From: Pyxidicoccus trucidator
Lineage (GTDB): Bacteria > Myxococcota > Myxococcia > Myxococcales > Myxococcaceae
Direction: 5' to 3'
Assembly: GCF_010894435.1 (NCBI RefSeq)
Contig: NZ_JAAIXZ010000024.1
Span: 1 to 64,000 of the forward strand
Length of the DNA stretch: 64,000 nucleotides
Below are positions 49,686 to 58,347 of the stretch, one piece after another. The notes under the pieces are model-generated. The model worked only from the letters and a program-made list of their open reading frames with translations. It had not been told where the DNA came from and searched no databases. How positions within the stretch are numbered: the stretch's first letter is position 1; each line of letters opens with the position of its first letter. The translations under genes were made by a program, and so were the position numbers.

Positions 49686-52456
49686 GCGGCGACGTGGCGC
49701 GGTGGGGGCACGGCGAGGCCTCCCGGCGGGCGCTGGAGACGCTGCTGCGCGGAGCGGCCCGCGCCTCCGAGTCGGCCCTCGCTGCCTGGGAGGGTCCCCC
49801 CGGCCAGTCCGCCATGGCGGGGCTGCTGGCGGCGGCGGACGCGGAGCTCGGGAGAGTCCTCGCTCGCGCCGAGGCCCGGGTGCTGCCCTCCGCGCGCCGG
49901 GACCTGGTGCTGCTCCTCTCGGGGCGGCTCCTGCGCGCCTGCGTGAAGGTGCTGGCCCTGGAGTGGCGGAGCCAGGAGGCGCTCGGCCTTGGCGGTGGGC
50001 TGGACTCCTGCGTGGACTCATGGCGGGAGCGCTTCCGCGCCTACCCCGTCCTGGTGGAGCGGATGGGCGGCACCTTCCTTCGCTGGCGCGCCCACGTCCG
50101 GGAGCTGCTCTCCCGGCTCGCGGCGGACCGGGAACCGCTGGGCCGGGCCCTGTGGGAAGGACGCGCCCCGGGTGCCCTCGCCCACGTGGAAGGCGACGCG
50201 GGAGACCTGCATGCGGGGGGCCGCTCTGTGGCGGTGCTGCGCTTCGAGGACGGCCGCCGCGTCGTGTACAAGCCCAAAGACTTGCGCGTCACCCGCGCGG
50301 TGCTGGACCTGTACACCCTGCTGAATGGCGCCGGCCTGCCCCTGGGGCTCCATGTGCACGCCGTGCTGTGCCGCCGCGGCCATGCCTGGGAAGAGTACGT
50401 CGCCGCGGAGCCCTGCCGGACGGCCGAGGGGGTGGAGCGCTTCTACCTGCGCGCGGGCATGCTCGCGCGCCTCATGCAGTTGCTGGAGGCGCAGGACCTC
50501 TGGCTCGACAACCTGGTGGCCCACGGCGAGCACCCCGTCCTCGTCGACCTGGAGATGGTGCTGCAGCCCAGGCGGGCGGGACGCGCGCCCGGCGCGGCGA
50601 GGCGGGCGGCGGAGGACTTCCTGTCCGAGTCGGTGGCGCCCCTGGGCCTGCTGGCCGCGCCACTCGGCATCATCCCGGGCGTGCCCGCGGAGGACCTCGG
50701 CGCGCTGACACCCGCGCGCGCCTTCCTCATTCCCCGCCCGTGCGAGCCGGTGCGCGACGCGCTGGAGGGCCTGCGCCGGCCCTGCCGGAACGGCTACACG
50801 GTGGAGACCCATGCCCGTCACGCGCCTGACTTCGAGGGGCGTCCGGGGCGGGCGGCGGAACACCTGGAGGCGCTGCGCGAGGGCTACCGGGCGATGCACG
50901 CCACGCTGCGCGCCAACCGCGCCGGCCTGGATGCGAACACGGGTCCCCTGCGCGAGCTGGCCCGCCTGCCGGTCCGCTACGTCCACCGGGACACCTGGAC
51001 GTACCACCGCATCCTGGAAGTGCTGACGGAGCCGCGCGTGCTCGCGAGCGAGGAGGTCCAGGCGGAGGAGCTGGGCGGGCTCCTGCGCTCCGGCGACGAC
51101 CAGCCGCGAGCACGGGCCCTGAAGGCGGTGGCCCGCGAGGAGTTGGAGGCCCTGCGCGCGCTGGAGATTCCGTACTTCACCTGCCACCCCGGGAATGACG
51201 CGCTCCTGGGGCCTGGAGGACAGCAGGTCCGCGCGCGCTTCTTCGAGGGCACCGCGCTGGGGCGCCTCCGGGCGCGGCTGCGGACGCTGGACACCTTCCC
51301 GCTCGCGCGCCACGACGCCCTGTTCCGGTCCACGCTGGCCAGCGGTCGTCATGAGGTGGCGCCGCCCCCGCGTCCGCCGCTGCGGCGCGGAGGACGCGTC
51401 CCGGACTGGCTCGCTGAGGCCATCTCCCTCGGCGACTTCCTGCTGCGCGAGTCGTTCGCGAGGGACGGCGGGCTCGCCTGGCTCGGGCTGAGGAACGAGC
51501 CGCTCTACACCCTCCGCCAGTTGGACGTGGTCGGACCGGACCTGCTCTCGGGCTCGGCGGGCGTGGCCATCGCTCTGGCGGAGCTGGCCGCGGCCAGCGG
51601 GCTCCCCCGGTTCCGGGATGCGGCGCTCGCGGCGCTGGAGCCGGCGAGGGCCTCGCTCAATCAGGACGGCGAGGGGCCCTGGACGCGCGCACCCGACGGC
51701 ACCGTCGAGGTGGGCGCGTTCCGCGGCATCGGCGCGCGGCTCTACGCCCTGCACCGCTGCGGCGCCGCGCTCGGGCTGCCTGCGCTTGACCGCGAGGCGC
51801 GTGCCCGGGCCCGGACGCTCCCCGTGGAGCGACTGGCGGAGCAGGCCTCGCTCGACCTGGTGACGGGGGCTCCGGGACTGCTGCTCGCGCTGCGAGCCTG
51901 TCGCGCCACCGGACCCGCCCGGCGGCTGGCGAAGGCCCTGGAGCGGAGGCTCGGCCGCGGTGCCCCGCTGACCGCCTTTCACGTCCCGGGACTGCCGGAC
52001 GCCGCCAGCGCCCTCGCGCTCTGCGGGCTGCGGGCGCCCGGGGCCGCACCCGAGCGAGGGCAGCCGGTGGGAAGCGAGACGTCCGGCGTGCTGCTCTCAC
52101 GCATCGCGCTGGCAAGCGGAGCGGCGCGGGGCCGCACGGAGGTGCTCGCGGAAGTCCGTCGTGTGCTCCGGCGGGCGGAGCCAGGCTCCGCGTGCCTGGA
52201 GGCCCTGGAGCTGGCGCTCACGGCGGGGCGGGAGCTGCACGAGCCGGCACTGCTCCATGAGGCCCTCCGCCCTGGCCGGCTGCTGGTGGCTGGCCATCGC
52301 CTTCACGGGCGCTGGTTTCCGGACCGCCTGGAGGCGGATGAGCACGACCTCTCCGTCCTCGGAGGGCTCTGCGCGTTGCTGCGCGCCCTGCTCGGCCTCC
52401 ACCGGCCCGTGACGTGGACCTCACTCCGGCTGGTCCGGCCGAGCGAGGTGATATGA
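49682..52456 (+). CDS. LanM-like dehydratase with degenerate cyclase domain
   Basis: A 924-residue class II lanthipeptide synthetase homologue. The dehydratase half has K197-P-K199, the VDLEMVL segment and R436-x-T-x-T-Y441 (RDTWTY), which in known LanMs phosphorylate and eliminate Ser/Thr. The usual D-x-H-x-x-N loop reads D272-L-W-L-D-N277, with Trp for His. The C-terminal LanC-like half (about 580-915) keeps the fold motifs (DLLSGSAGVAIALAEL, GAFRGIGARLYALH) but lacks the zinc-binding Cys and Cys-His: where a WCxG motif is expected it reads GSETSGVLLSR. It should dehydrate but probably not form lanthionine. The GTG start overlaps the kinase stop. Confidence 0.85.
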   Translation: MSGDVARWGHGEASRRALETLLRGAARASESALAAWEGPPGQSAMAGLLAAADAELGRVLARAEARVLPSARRDLVLLLSGRLLRACVKVLALEWRSQEALGLGGGLDSCVDSWRERFRAYPVLVERMGGTFLRWRAHVRELLSRLAADREPLGRALWEGRAPGALAHVEGDAGDLHAGGRSVAVLRFEDGRRVVYKPKDLRVTRAVLDLYTLLNGAGLPLGLHVHAVLCRRGHAWEEYVAAEPCRTAEGVERFYLRAGMLARLMQLLEAQDLWLDNLVAHGEHPVLVDLEMVLQPRRAGRAPGAARRAAEDFLSESVAPLGLLAAPLGIIPGVPAEDLGALTPARAFLIPRPCEPVRDALEGLRRPCRNGYTVETHARHAPDFEGRPGRAAEHLEALREGYRAMHATLRANRAGLDANTGPLRELARLPVRYVHRDTWTYHRILEVLTEPRVLASEEVQAEELGGLLRSGDDQPRARALKAVAREELEALRALEIPYFTCHPGNDALLGPGGQQVRARFFEGTALGRLRARLRTLDTFPLARHDALFRSTLASGRHEVAPPPRPPLRRGGRVPDWLAEAISLGDFLLRESFARDGGLAWLGLRNEPLYTLRQLDVVGPDLLSGSAGVAIALAELAAASGLPRFRDAALAALEPARASLNQDGEGPWTRAPDGTVEVGAFRGIGARLYALHRCGAALGLPALDREARARARTLPVERLAEQASLDLVTGAPGLLLALRACRATGPARRLAKALERRLGRGAPLTAFHVPGLPDAASALALCGLRAPGAAPERGQPVGSETSGVLLSRIALASGAARGRTEVLAEVRRVLRRAEPGSACLEALELALTAGRELHEPALLHEALRPGRLLVAGHRLHGRWFPDRLEADEHDLSVLGGLCALLRALLGLHRPVTWTSLRLVRPSEVI

Positions 52457-52466
52457 AACGCGGCGC

Positions 52467-53690
52467 ATGCTGCCGTTCCCGCCCAGCCCGAAACTCGGCC
52501 CGCTCTCGTCCCGGGTCGTCCGCGCCGAGGAAACGGAGGCCCGGGTGCTCGCCATCCGCGCGCGGGTTCCCATCACCCGAATCTCGGACCTGACGCCGCT
52601 CGACCCCCTCCGCCTTCCGGTGTTCTCGGCCGTCACCCCACTGGCCCTGGACCTGACCACGCACCTGGGCAAGGGCGTGGACGCGGTGAGCGCCCGGGTG
52701 AGCGCATTGATGGAGGCCGTGGAGCGGGTGTCATCGGAGCGCGCGCCCCGGGGTGCCACGCGACGTGGCAGCTTCACCCGACTCTCCCGCGCGAAGTCCT
52801 CACGGCCCATCGACCCGGTAACGCTCCACCTCCCCGCGGACACCCACTACGGGCCGAGCAAGGCGTTCACCTGGGTCGACAGCCAGGACCTCGTCTCCGG
52901 GGAGCGGGTGCTGATGGCGGCCGACCTCGCGCTCACCCCTCCCTCGGAAGGCCTCCTGTGGGACGTGGACACGAACGGCCTCGCCTCCGGCAACACCCTC
53001 CTGGAGGCCGTCGTGCATGGGCTGTGCGAGGTCATCGAGCGCGACGTCCAGAGCCAGCTCGACTTCGCGACCGCGTTCGGCGACGCCGGAATGCCACTGC
53101 CGCCACTCGTGGCCGTGGACCCCGCGAGCCTTCCCACCGAGGCCCGCGGGTGGCTGGACCGGCTGACGGAGGCAGGGCTCGATGCGCGGGTCCAGGATGC
53201 GACTGGAGACCTCGGGGTCGCCACCTTCCGGACGGTGCTCGCCGACTACGACTACCCGACGGCGGCGGGCCCCGTTCCCATGCTGTTCACCGGCTGGGGG
53301 ACGGCACCCCATGCCGAGGCCGCGCTCCTACGCTCCATCACCGAGGCCGTGCAGGCGCGGCTCGGGTTCATCCAGGGCGCACGCGATTCGTTCAACGTCC
53401 GGTGGGAGGGCTCGAGCGCCACGAGCAGGGCCCACCGACTGCGGGAGCTGGACCCGCCCCGCGTGGAGCCCTTCCAGCGCACGCCCTCATTCGAGTCCCA
53501 GGACCTCCGCGACGACCTGGAGTTCCTCCTGGGGCGGCTTCGGGCCCTGGGGTTCAACCGGGTCATCGTGACGGACCTGACGCGCGAGGACCTCGGGATT
53601 CCCGTCGTGCGCGTACGCGTACCGGGACTCTCGTGCTTCACCGTCAACCAGCGCCGCGTGGACTGGCGCTGCCTGCGGCACCTCCTGTAG
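52467..53690 (+). CDS. YcaO enzyme, TfuA-partnered (thioamide-forming type)
   Basis: A stand-alone 407-residue YcaO protein. It has the YcaO ATP-binding features (ARVSALMEAVERVSSERAP and LLEAVVHGLCEVIERDVQS) but no E1 or zinc region, and ends in VRVPGLSCFTVNQ. Next to TfuA, this architecture is known from methyl-coenzyme M reductase thioglycine formation and thioamidated RiPPs, where it swaps a backbone oxygen for sulfur. It starts 10 bases after the LanM stop. The ATG at 52467 has no good ribosome site, because the strong GAGGTG nearby serves a different ATG at 52453 in another frame. TfuA follows 12 bases later. Confidence 0.88.
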   Translation: MLPFPPSPKLGPLSSRVVRAEETEARVLAIRARVPITRISDLTPLDPLRLPVFSAVTPLALDLTTHLGKGVDAVSARVSALMEAVERVSSERAPRGATRRGSFTRLSRAKSSRPIDPVTLHLPADTHYGPSKAFTWVDSQDLVSGERVLMAADLALTPPSEGLLWDVDTNGLASGNTLLEAVVHGLCEVIERDVQSQLDFATAFGDAGMPLPPLVAVDPASLPTEARGWLDRLTEAGLDARVQDATGDLGVATFRTVLADYDYPTAAGPVPMLFTGWGTAPHAEAALLRSITEAVQARLGFIQGARDSFNVRWEGSSATSRAHRLRELDPPRVEPFQRTPSFESQDLRDDLEFLLGRLRALGFNRVIVTDLTREDLGIPVVRVRVPGLSCFTVNQRRVDWRCLRHLL

Positions 53691-53702
53691 CGCCCCGCGC
53701 CC

Positions 53703-55010
53703 ATGGCCTCCCCTCCCCCCATCGTCTTTCTCGGGCCCAGCCTGTCACGCGGTGAAGCGGAGGCGCTGCTGCCAGGAGCCGACTTCCGCCCTCCCGTCCG
53801 GCGTGGAGACCTCTACCGCGCACGCGCGAGCGGTGGCTCGGTCTTCCTGATTGTCGACGGCGTCTTCATGCAGCAGCACGCCATCTCACCCCGGGAGATT
53901 GTCGATGTGGTGCGGGATGGGGCGTGGGTCGTGGGAGCGTCCAGCATGGGGGCCCTGCGTGCGGCCGAGTGCTGGCCGGCGGGCATGCAGGGGGTTGGCT
54001 CCATCTACCGCCTGTTCCGCCGCGGGAGCCTGACCTCCGACGACGAGGTGGCCGTCGTGTTCGACCCGGAGTCCGAGCGTCCCGGCTCCATCGCGCTGGT
54101 GAACGTGCGCCATGCCGTGGCCCGCGCGGTGCGCCAGGGACAGCTCCTGCGCTCGGAGGCGGAGCGGCTCGTGCGGGTGGCGGAGGAGACCTTCTACGCG
54201 GAGCGGACCTGGCGGACGTTGCTGGCACGCGCCGGGTTCAAGGACGGGAAACAGCTGGAGCGGCGGCTCTCCGGCTGGGACCTCAAGGCGGAGGATGCGC
54301 GGCGTGGCCTGCGGTACGTCGCGCGGCGGTTGTCGACTCCCCCCGGCCGCGCGCGTGGCGCCAGGCGCAAGCGCGCGGAGCCTGGCCTTGCGCCACGCAC
54401 GCGAGAGCAAGGCCCCGACGCACTCGCCGGGCTGAACGCTGTCACCCTGCGGCGTGAGCTCGCCCGGTGGCATCTGGTGAGCGGGCGATACACCCGCCAT
54501 GCGCTCGTCATCTCAGCGGCAAGCCCGGAATGGGGGTTCTCGGAGCGGCTCCGGATGACCGGGTCAGCAGCCTCGGTCCTCGCGGCCCCGCTCCTGCTGT
54601 CCACGATGCGGGGGGCGCCAGCGCGATTCGCCGCCACGAAGAAGGAGCAGGAGGGGCTGGGCTCTCTGCTCGCGCTGCGGCTCGTGTTGGCCGAGCTGTG
54701 GAGGCTGTTCATCACGCACGAAGCCCTGTTCGCGGCCAGGCTCTGGCAACAGCTCAGCCTGTCCCATGAGCTCGACGCCGAGGTCTTCCGCTGGCGGGCG
54801 ATTCACGAAGCCGCTGCGCGAGCGCGAGCAGTGAAGCTCGAGGTGCGGCCACGAGACCGACACCTCGCGCGGCAGGAAGTCGCCCATGCCCACGGGTTTG
54901 ACACCTGGGAGGAGCTGGAGCACACCGCGCGAGAGCGGGAGTGGTGGTCCTCCTTCCTCGACTACGTGGAGACCCGCGCCCTCTCCATGCGGATGCGCGG
55001 AGCGCCGTAG
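53703..55010 (+). CDS. TfuA-like thioamidation partner
   Basis: A 435-residue protein whose first 200 residues are a TfuA domain (PF07812): IVFLGPSLSRGEAEALLPGA at the start and GASSMGALRAAEC from about residue 78 are diagnostic. The C-terminal half is helical and basic with no known domain. TfuA is thought to supply or activate sulfur for YcaO thioamidation, as shown genetically for archaeal methyl-coenzyme M reductase. The tight spacing to the YcaO gene (12 bases) supports a working pair. It closes the operon; a LysR gene follows 97 bases later. Confidence 0.9.
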   Translation: MASPPPIVFLGPSLSRGEAEALLPGADFRPPVRRGDLYRARASGGSVFLIVDGVFMQQHAISPREIVDVVRDGAWVVGASSMGALRAAECWPAGMQGVGSIYRLFRRGSLTSDDEVAVVFDPESERPGSIALVNVRHAVARAVRQGQLLRSEAERLVRVAEETFYAERTWRTLLARAGFKDGKQLERRLSGWDLKAEDARRGLRYVARRLSTPPGRARGARRKRAEPGLAPRTREQGPDALAGLNAVTLRRELARWHLVSGRYTRHALVISAASPEWGFSERLRMTGSAASVLAAPLLLSTMRGAPARFAATKKEQEGLGSLLALRLVLAELWRLFITHEALFAARLWQQLSLSHELDAEVFRWRAIHEAAARARAVKLEVRPRDRHLARQEVAHAHGFDTWEELEHTAREREWWSSFLDYVETRALSMRMRGAP

Positions 55011-55107
55011 CAGCCGTGCCACCCACGGTCGGCGGCCCGCTCCCCTTCCGCCGTCTTCAGCGCCGACGGCGGCTCATGTCCTAGACTCCCGCCAGCGAGG
55101 CAAGAGC

Positions 55108-55989
55108 ATGGACCTGGAAGAGCTGCGCGCTTTTCTCGACGTCGCGGAGACGGGCTCGTTCCTGGCCGCCGCGGATTCCCTGGGGGTGTCGCGCACGACG
55201 TTGAGGCGCCGCGTCGAGGCGCTCGAGGCCCGCGCCGGCGTACCGCTCTTCAAGAGCACCCGGTCGGGCGTCATCCTGACGGAAGCCGGCGAGGTGCTCG
55301 CCCAGCGCGGGCGCATCATGATGCAGGAGACGAGCGCGCTGCTGGCGTCCATCCGGGAGGTGGGCCAGGCCCCGGCGGGCGTGCTGCGCGTGGTGCTGCC
55401 CGTCGGGCTTCCACCGCATCTGCTCACCCCGCTGTTCGGGGTGCTGCGGACCACCTACCCGCAGCTGCGCGTCCACGCCAGCTTCAGCGACGACCCCCTG
55501 ACTGAAGCCCTGGAGGATGTGGACATGGCAGTCCACTTCGGGGAGGCCCTGCCCAGGGGCCCGTGGCTGTCACACGAGGTGCTGCGGGTCCATGAGGGGT
55601 TGATTGCCAGCACCGAGTACCTGGAGCGCCGGGGCGTTCCCCGCTCCCTGGAGGACCTGCGGCACCACGAGCTCTTGTCCTGGGAAGCACCGGGAGAAGA
55701 TGCGCGCCTCTGGCCCTCGCTCCGGGGCCCCAGGTTCAGGGTGGAGCCAGCCCTCATCGCCACGGACATCCACTTCGTCCGCACCTGCTGCATCGCCGGG
55801 CAGGGCATCGGCCTGGTCCCCAGCGTCGATCTGCCCGACCCGGGAGTCGGCGACGTGCTGGTGCCTGTGCTGCCCGACATCGTGGGGCGCGAGCGACCTC
55901 TCCGCATCAGCGTGCCCGAGGCGCTCTCCGAGATTCCCAAGATCAAGCTCGTGCTCTCGCACATCCAGGGCGTCCTCGAACCGCTGTGA
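55108..55989 (+). CDS. LysR-family transcriptional regulator
   Basis: A 293-residue LysR regulator with N-terminal helix-turn-helix AADSLGVSRTTLRRRVEALEARAG (about 22-45) and a C-terminal effector domain that starts near GVLRVVLPVG. It belongs to the short CrgA-like group. It lies 97 bases after the RiPP operon on the same strand, so it could be the pathway regulator or an unrelated neighbour. GAGG precedes the ATG. No target site was recognised. Confidence 0.92.
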   Translation: MDLEELRAFLDVAETGSFLAAADSLGVSRTTLRRRVEALEARAGVPLFKSTRSGVILTEAGEVLAQRGRIMMQETSALLASIREVGQAPAGVLRVVLPVGLPPHLLTPLFGVLRTTYPQLRVHASFSDDPLTEALEDVDMAVHFGEALPRGPWLSHEVLRVHEGLIASTEYLERRGVPRSLEDLRHHELLSWEAPGEDARLWPSLRGPRFRVEPALIATDIHFVRTCCIAGQGIGLVPSVDLPDPGVGDVLVPVLPDIVGRERPLRISVPEALSEIPKIKLVLSHIQGVLEPL

Positions 55990-56159
55990 GCCCTGACGGC
56001 ACGAAGGCTTGCGCTGTTCCCAGACGGGAGGTGCTCCGCATCGGGCGGGGGCGAGTCGGACCCGCTGCGCGATATCGGCCACCGGCTGTCCACCTTTGGC
56101 CATCACCCGCAGCGGGCTCGGGCTACGCCTGAGACTTCCATTCCGAGCTGGAGCCCGCC

Positions 56160-56792
56160 ATGCACATGCCGACGCGTCTTGCCCTCACGGTCGCCCTGTT
56201 CACGCTGTCAGCGCACGCCAAGGAGCCCGCGCTCGGGGCGACGACCTTCACCGTCTACGAGGCCTTCCTCAGCCCCGCGCAGGAGCCCGGTGAGGAGTCG
56301 GAGATTCCGAAGCCGCTGGAGAAGAGCCTCGGGGCCACGGCGCCCTCGACGCCGCGCGAGAGCAGGAAATCCAGGGGCTGGGGGCAGCTCCGGTTCACCA
56401 AGGACCTGAGCCGCGCCTACGTCGACGTCCAGATTGAAGGGGTGAATGCCGCCGACATCCTCATGTTCCACATCCACTGCGGTGCGCCGGGCGTGCTCGG
56501 CCCCGTCGTCGTGGACCTCGGTGAGGCCGTCAACCTGTCGAAGACGTTGGCCGCGGGCAAGCTCTCCCTGGAGCTCACCAACAAGAACATCGTCTTCATC
56601 AAGGACATGAAGGGCATGAAGCCCGGGTTGCCGGAGAGCTGCCCCTCCGAGCTGGGCTTCGCAGCCCAGACCAAGACGCTTGCCAGCCTGGAATCCCTGG
56701 CGAAGAAGGGCGTGCTCTACTTCAACCTCCACACCAAGGCGCACACCTACTACGGCGAGATGCGCGGACAGATCTACGCCGCCCAGCCGTAG
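56160..56792 (+). CDS. CHRD-domain secreted protein
   Basis: A 210-residue protein with a signal peptide (about 1-20, ending SAHA) and one CHRD domain: FHIHCGAPGVLGPVVVDL and YFNLHTKAHTYYGEMRGQI are the two hallmark motifs with conserved histidines. CHRD was first seen in chordin and is common in bacterial secreted proteins of unknown role. An insert with Lys/Ser/Arg at about 55-75 is unusual. It stands alone, with GGAG before the ATG. Confidence 0.85.
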   Translation: MHMPTRLALTVALFTLSAHAKEPALGATTFTVYEAFLSPAQEPGEESEIPKPLEKSLGATAPSTPRESRKSRGWGQLRFTKDLSRAYVDVQIEGVNAADILMFHIHCGAPGVLGPVVVDLGEAVNLSKTLAAGKLSLELTNKNIVFIKDMKGMKPGLPESCPSELGFAAQTKTLASLESLAKKGVLYFNLHTKAHTYYGEMRGQIYAAQP

Positions 56793-56849
56793 GAGCGGCG
56801 AAGGAGGCCCGGGGTAGGCCACCCGGGCCGAGGCGCGACGCCGCGAGTC

Positions 56850-57431
56850 TCAGCGCGCCTGGCTGATGGCATTGTTCATGCCGACGTTGCTGACCTTCGG
56901 CTTCTTGCCCTTGCTGGGGCCGCGCTCCCAGGCGACGGTGTTACCGGAGCCGGTGACCTCGATGCGGCTCGTGGCCTCCACCCGCACCTTGTTGTCACTG
57001 CCACTCACCTCGACGCTCTTGCACTCGCCTTTCAGGGTGACAGTGTTGCTGGAGCCGGTGATTTCGGCCTCGCCCCCCTTGCCACACTGGAGCGTCACCT
57101 TGCGGCCGGAGTCGACGATCTCCAGCGAGGACTCGTCGCCACCAGCCTCGGTGTCGTCCGAGTCGTCCGAGTCGTCCGTCTCCACCACCGTCGTGCCGCG
57201 CCCCGACTGGACGCGCGTGCTGCCGCCCCGGGTCTCCACCGTCGCGCCGCCCGACTGGACGCGCGTGCCGCCGCCCCGGGTCTCCACCGTCGAGCCGCCC
57301 CCCTTCACCTTGACGCTGCCGTCCTTGCCTACCTGGATCGAGGTCTCGTCGTCAGCCTGTGCCCCCGCCGTCACCGGGCCGAGGACACATGCGACCACCA
57401 TGAACACCGCCGCTCCGAGCTTGCCGTGCAT
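56850..57431 (-). CDS. DUF3060 secreted protein
   Basis: A 193-residue secreted protein with a signal peptide (about 1-25). The middle has two near-identical 16-residue units (TVETRGGGTRVQSGG type) and an Asp/Ser run. The last 90 residues match DUF3060, a beta-helix-like repeat fold seen in mycobacterial and myxobacterial surface proteins (GSSNTVTLKGECKSVEVSGS). Function unknown. A weak promoter may lie at 57490-57519. Confidence 0.75.
   Translation of the reverse strand: MHGKLGAAVFMVVACVLGPVTAGAQADDETSIQVGKDGSVKVKGGGSTVETRGGGTRVQSGGATVETRGGSTRVQSGRGTTVVETDDSDDSDDTEAGGDESSLEIVDSGRKVTLQCGKGGEAEITGSSNTVTLKGECKSVEVSGSDNKVRVEATSRIEVTGSGNTVAWERGPSKGKKPKVSNVGMNNAISQAR
57205..57300. repeat. Two 48-bp tandem repeats in the DUF3060 gene
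   Basis: Two adjacent 48-bp copies differ at only two positions and code for 16 residues each, indicating a recent internal duplication. Confidence 0.9.
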
Positions 57432-57489
57432 ATCGTCTTTTTCCCCTTGGGATGGCAGCGGGCCAGAAGACCCGGCCTCGACCGCCGCC

Positions 57490-57519
57490 TATCTACGCAA
57501 GCGGGCACGAAAGATTCAA
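57490..57519 (-). promoter_or_regulatory. Weak promoter candidate for the DUF3060 gene
   Basis: TTGAAT and TAGATA are spaced 18 bases apart on the minus strand, about 60 bases before the DUF3060 start. The match is modest. Confidence 0.25.
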
Positions 57520-57560
57520 AGCTTTACGGCGGCTACCCCACGGCAGCGGGGCCCCGTCTT

Positions 57561-57580
57561 CGCGGGTATAATCCCCCGCG
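57561..57580 (+). promoter_or_regulatory. Perfect -10 box inside a palindrome, leaderless start
   Basis: TATAAT (57567-57572) is flanked by CGCGGG and CCCGCG arms. The expansin-like ATG at 57582 lies only 9 bases after the -10, where transcription itself should begin, and no ribosome site is present. Together these point to a leaderless transcript. No good -35 is visible. Confidence 0.5.
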
Positions 57581-57581
57581 T

Positions 57582-58274
57582 ATGCGCCCATTCCGTTCCC
57601 AGTCCCGATTCCTCCTCCCCCTCGCCGCCGCGCTGTTCGCATGCGGTGCGTGCAGCGATGACCCGTCCGGCGGCGGCGCGCCGCTGGGTGAAGAGCAGGA
57701 CGGCATCGCCACCTACTATGACGCCACCGGCGCCGGCAATTGCAGCTTCGAGCCGAACGGCGACCTGATGGTGGCGGCCATGAACACGCCGCAGTACGCC
57801 GCCAGCGCGGCGTGCGGGCAGTGCGTGGACATCAAGGGACCCAAGGGCAATGTCCGCGTGCGCATCGTCGACCGCTGCCCGGAGTGCGAGAGCGGCCACC
57901 TGGACCTGAGCCGCGAGGCCTTCGCGAAGATCGCCGAGATGCAGGCCGGTCGCGTCAACATCACCTGGACGCCGGTGTCCTGCGACGTGGCCGGCAACCT
58001 CGAGTACCACTTCAAGAACGGCAGCAATCCGTGGTGGACGGCCATCCAGGTCCGCAACCACCGGCTGCCCATCCAGAAGCTGGAGTGGCGGCGCGGCACG
58101 GGCGGTTGGAACAACGTCCCCCGCGAGGACTACAACTACTTCGTCAACGGCGACGGCATGGGCGAAGGCAGCTTCCAGGTCCGCGTCACCGCCTCGGACG
58201 GGCAGCAGGTCGAGGACACGATTCAGCGCGTGCTCGACGACGACACCGCCGAGGGCGCCGGCCAGTTCCGCTGA
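57582..58274 (+). CDS. Expansin-like lipoprotein
   Basis: A 230-residue surface lipoprotein (lipobox near FACGAC) with the two-domain bacterial expansin layout. Domain 1 (about 41-130) is a double-psi beta-barrel with GIATYYDATGAGNCSFE, a conserved disulfide set and GHLDLS carrying catalytic Asp108. Domain 2 (about 140-225) is a beta-sandwich that binds cell-wall polymers. Expansins loosen cellulose-type walls without hydrolysis, so plant or microbial wall targets are likely. It sits alone with the leaderless-type promoter directly before the ATG. Confidence 0.85.
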   Translation: MRPFRSQSRFLLPLAAALFACGACSDDPSGGGAPLGEEQDGIATYYDATGAGNCSFEPNGDLMVAAMNTPQYAASAACGQCVDIKGPKGNVRVRIVDRCPECESGHLDLSREAFAKIAEMQAGRVNITWTPVSCDVAGNLEYHFKNGSNPWWTAIQVRNHRLPIQKLEWRRGTGGWNNVPREDYNYFVNGDGMGEGSFQVRVTASDGQQVEDTIQRVLDDDTAEGAGQFR

Positions 58275-58347
58275 TTCACCTGGGGGCTGGCGCTGCCGCC
58301 AGCCCCTGGCGAACGACTTGAACACGCGGCTGCAGGGGGGAATACAC

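Larger units (their letters stand above)
41527..55010 (+). other. Hybrid RiPP biosynthetic operon
   Basis: Seven same-strand genes with overlaps or gaps of at most 38 bases: precursor, E1-YcaO cyclodehydratase, SagB dehydrogenase, kinase-ATPase regulator, LanM-like dehydratase, YcaO and TfuA. No exporter or leader peptidase is included. The combination predicts azol(in)e, dehydroamino-acid and thioamide modification of one NHLP precursor. Confidence 0.75.

Noticed and set aside
49682..52456. Full lanthipeptide synthetase making lanthionine rings
   Set aside because: The zinc-binding residues needed for cyclisation cannot be found, so lanthionine formation was not claimed.
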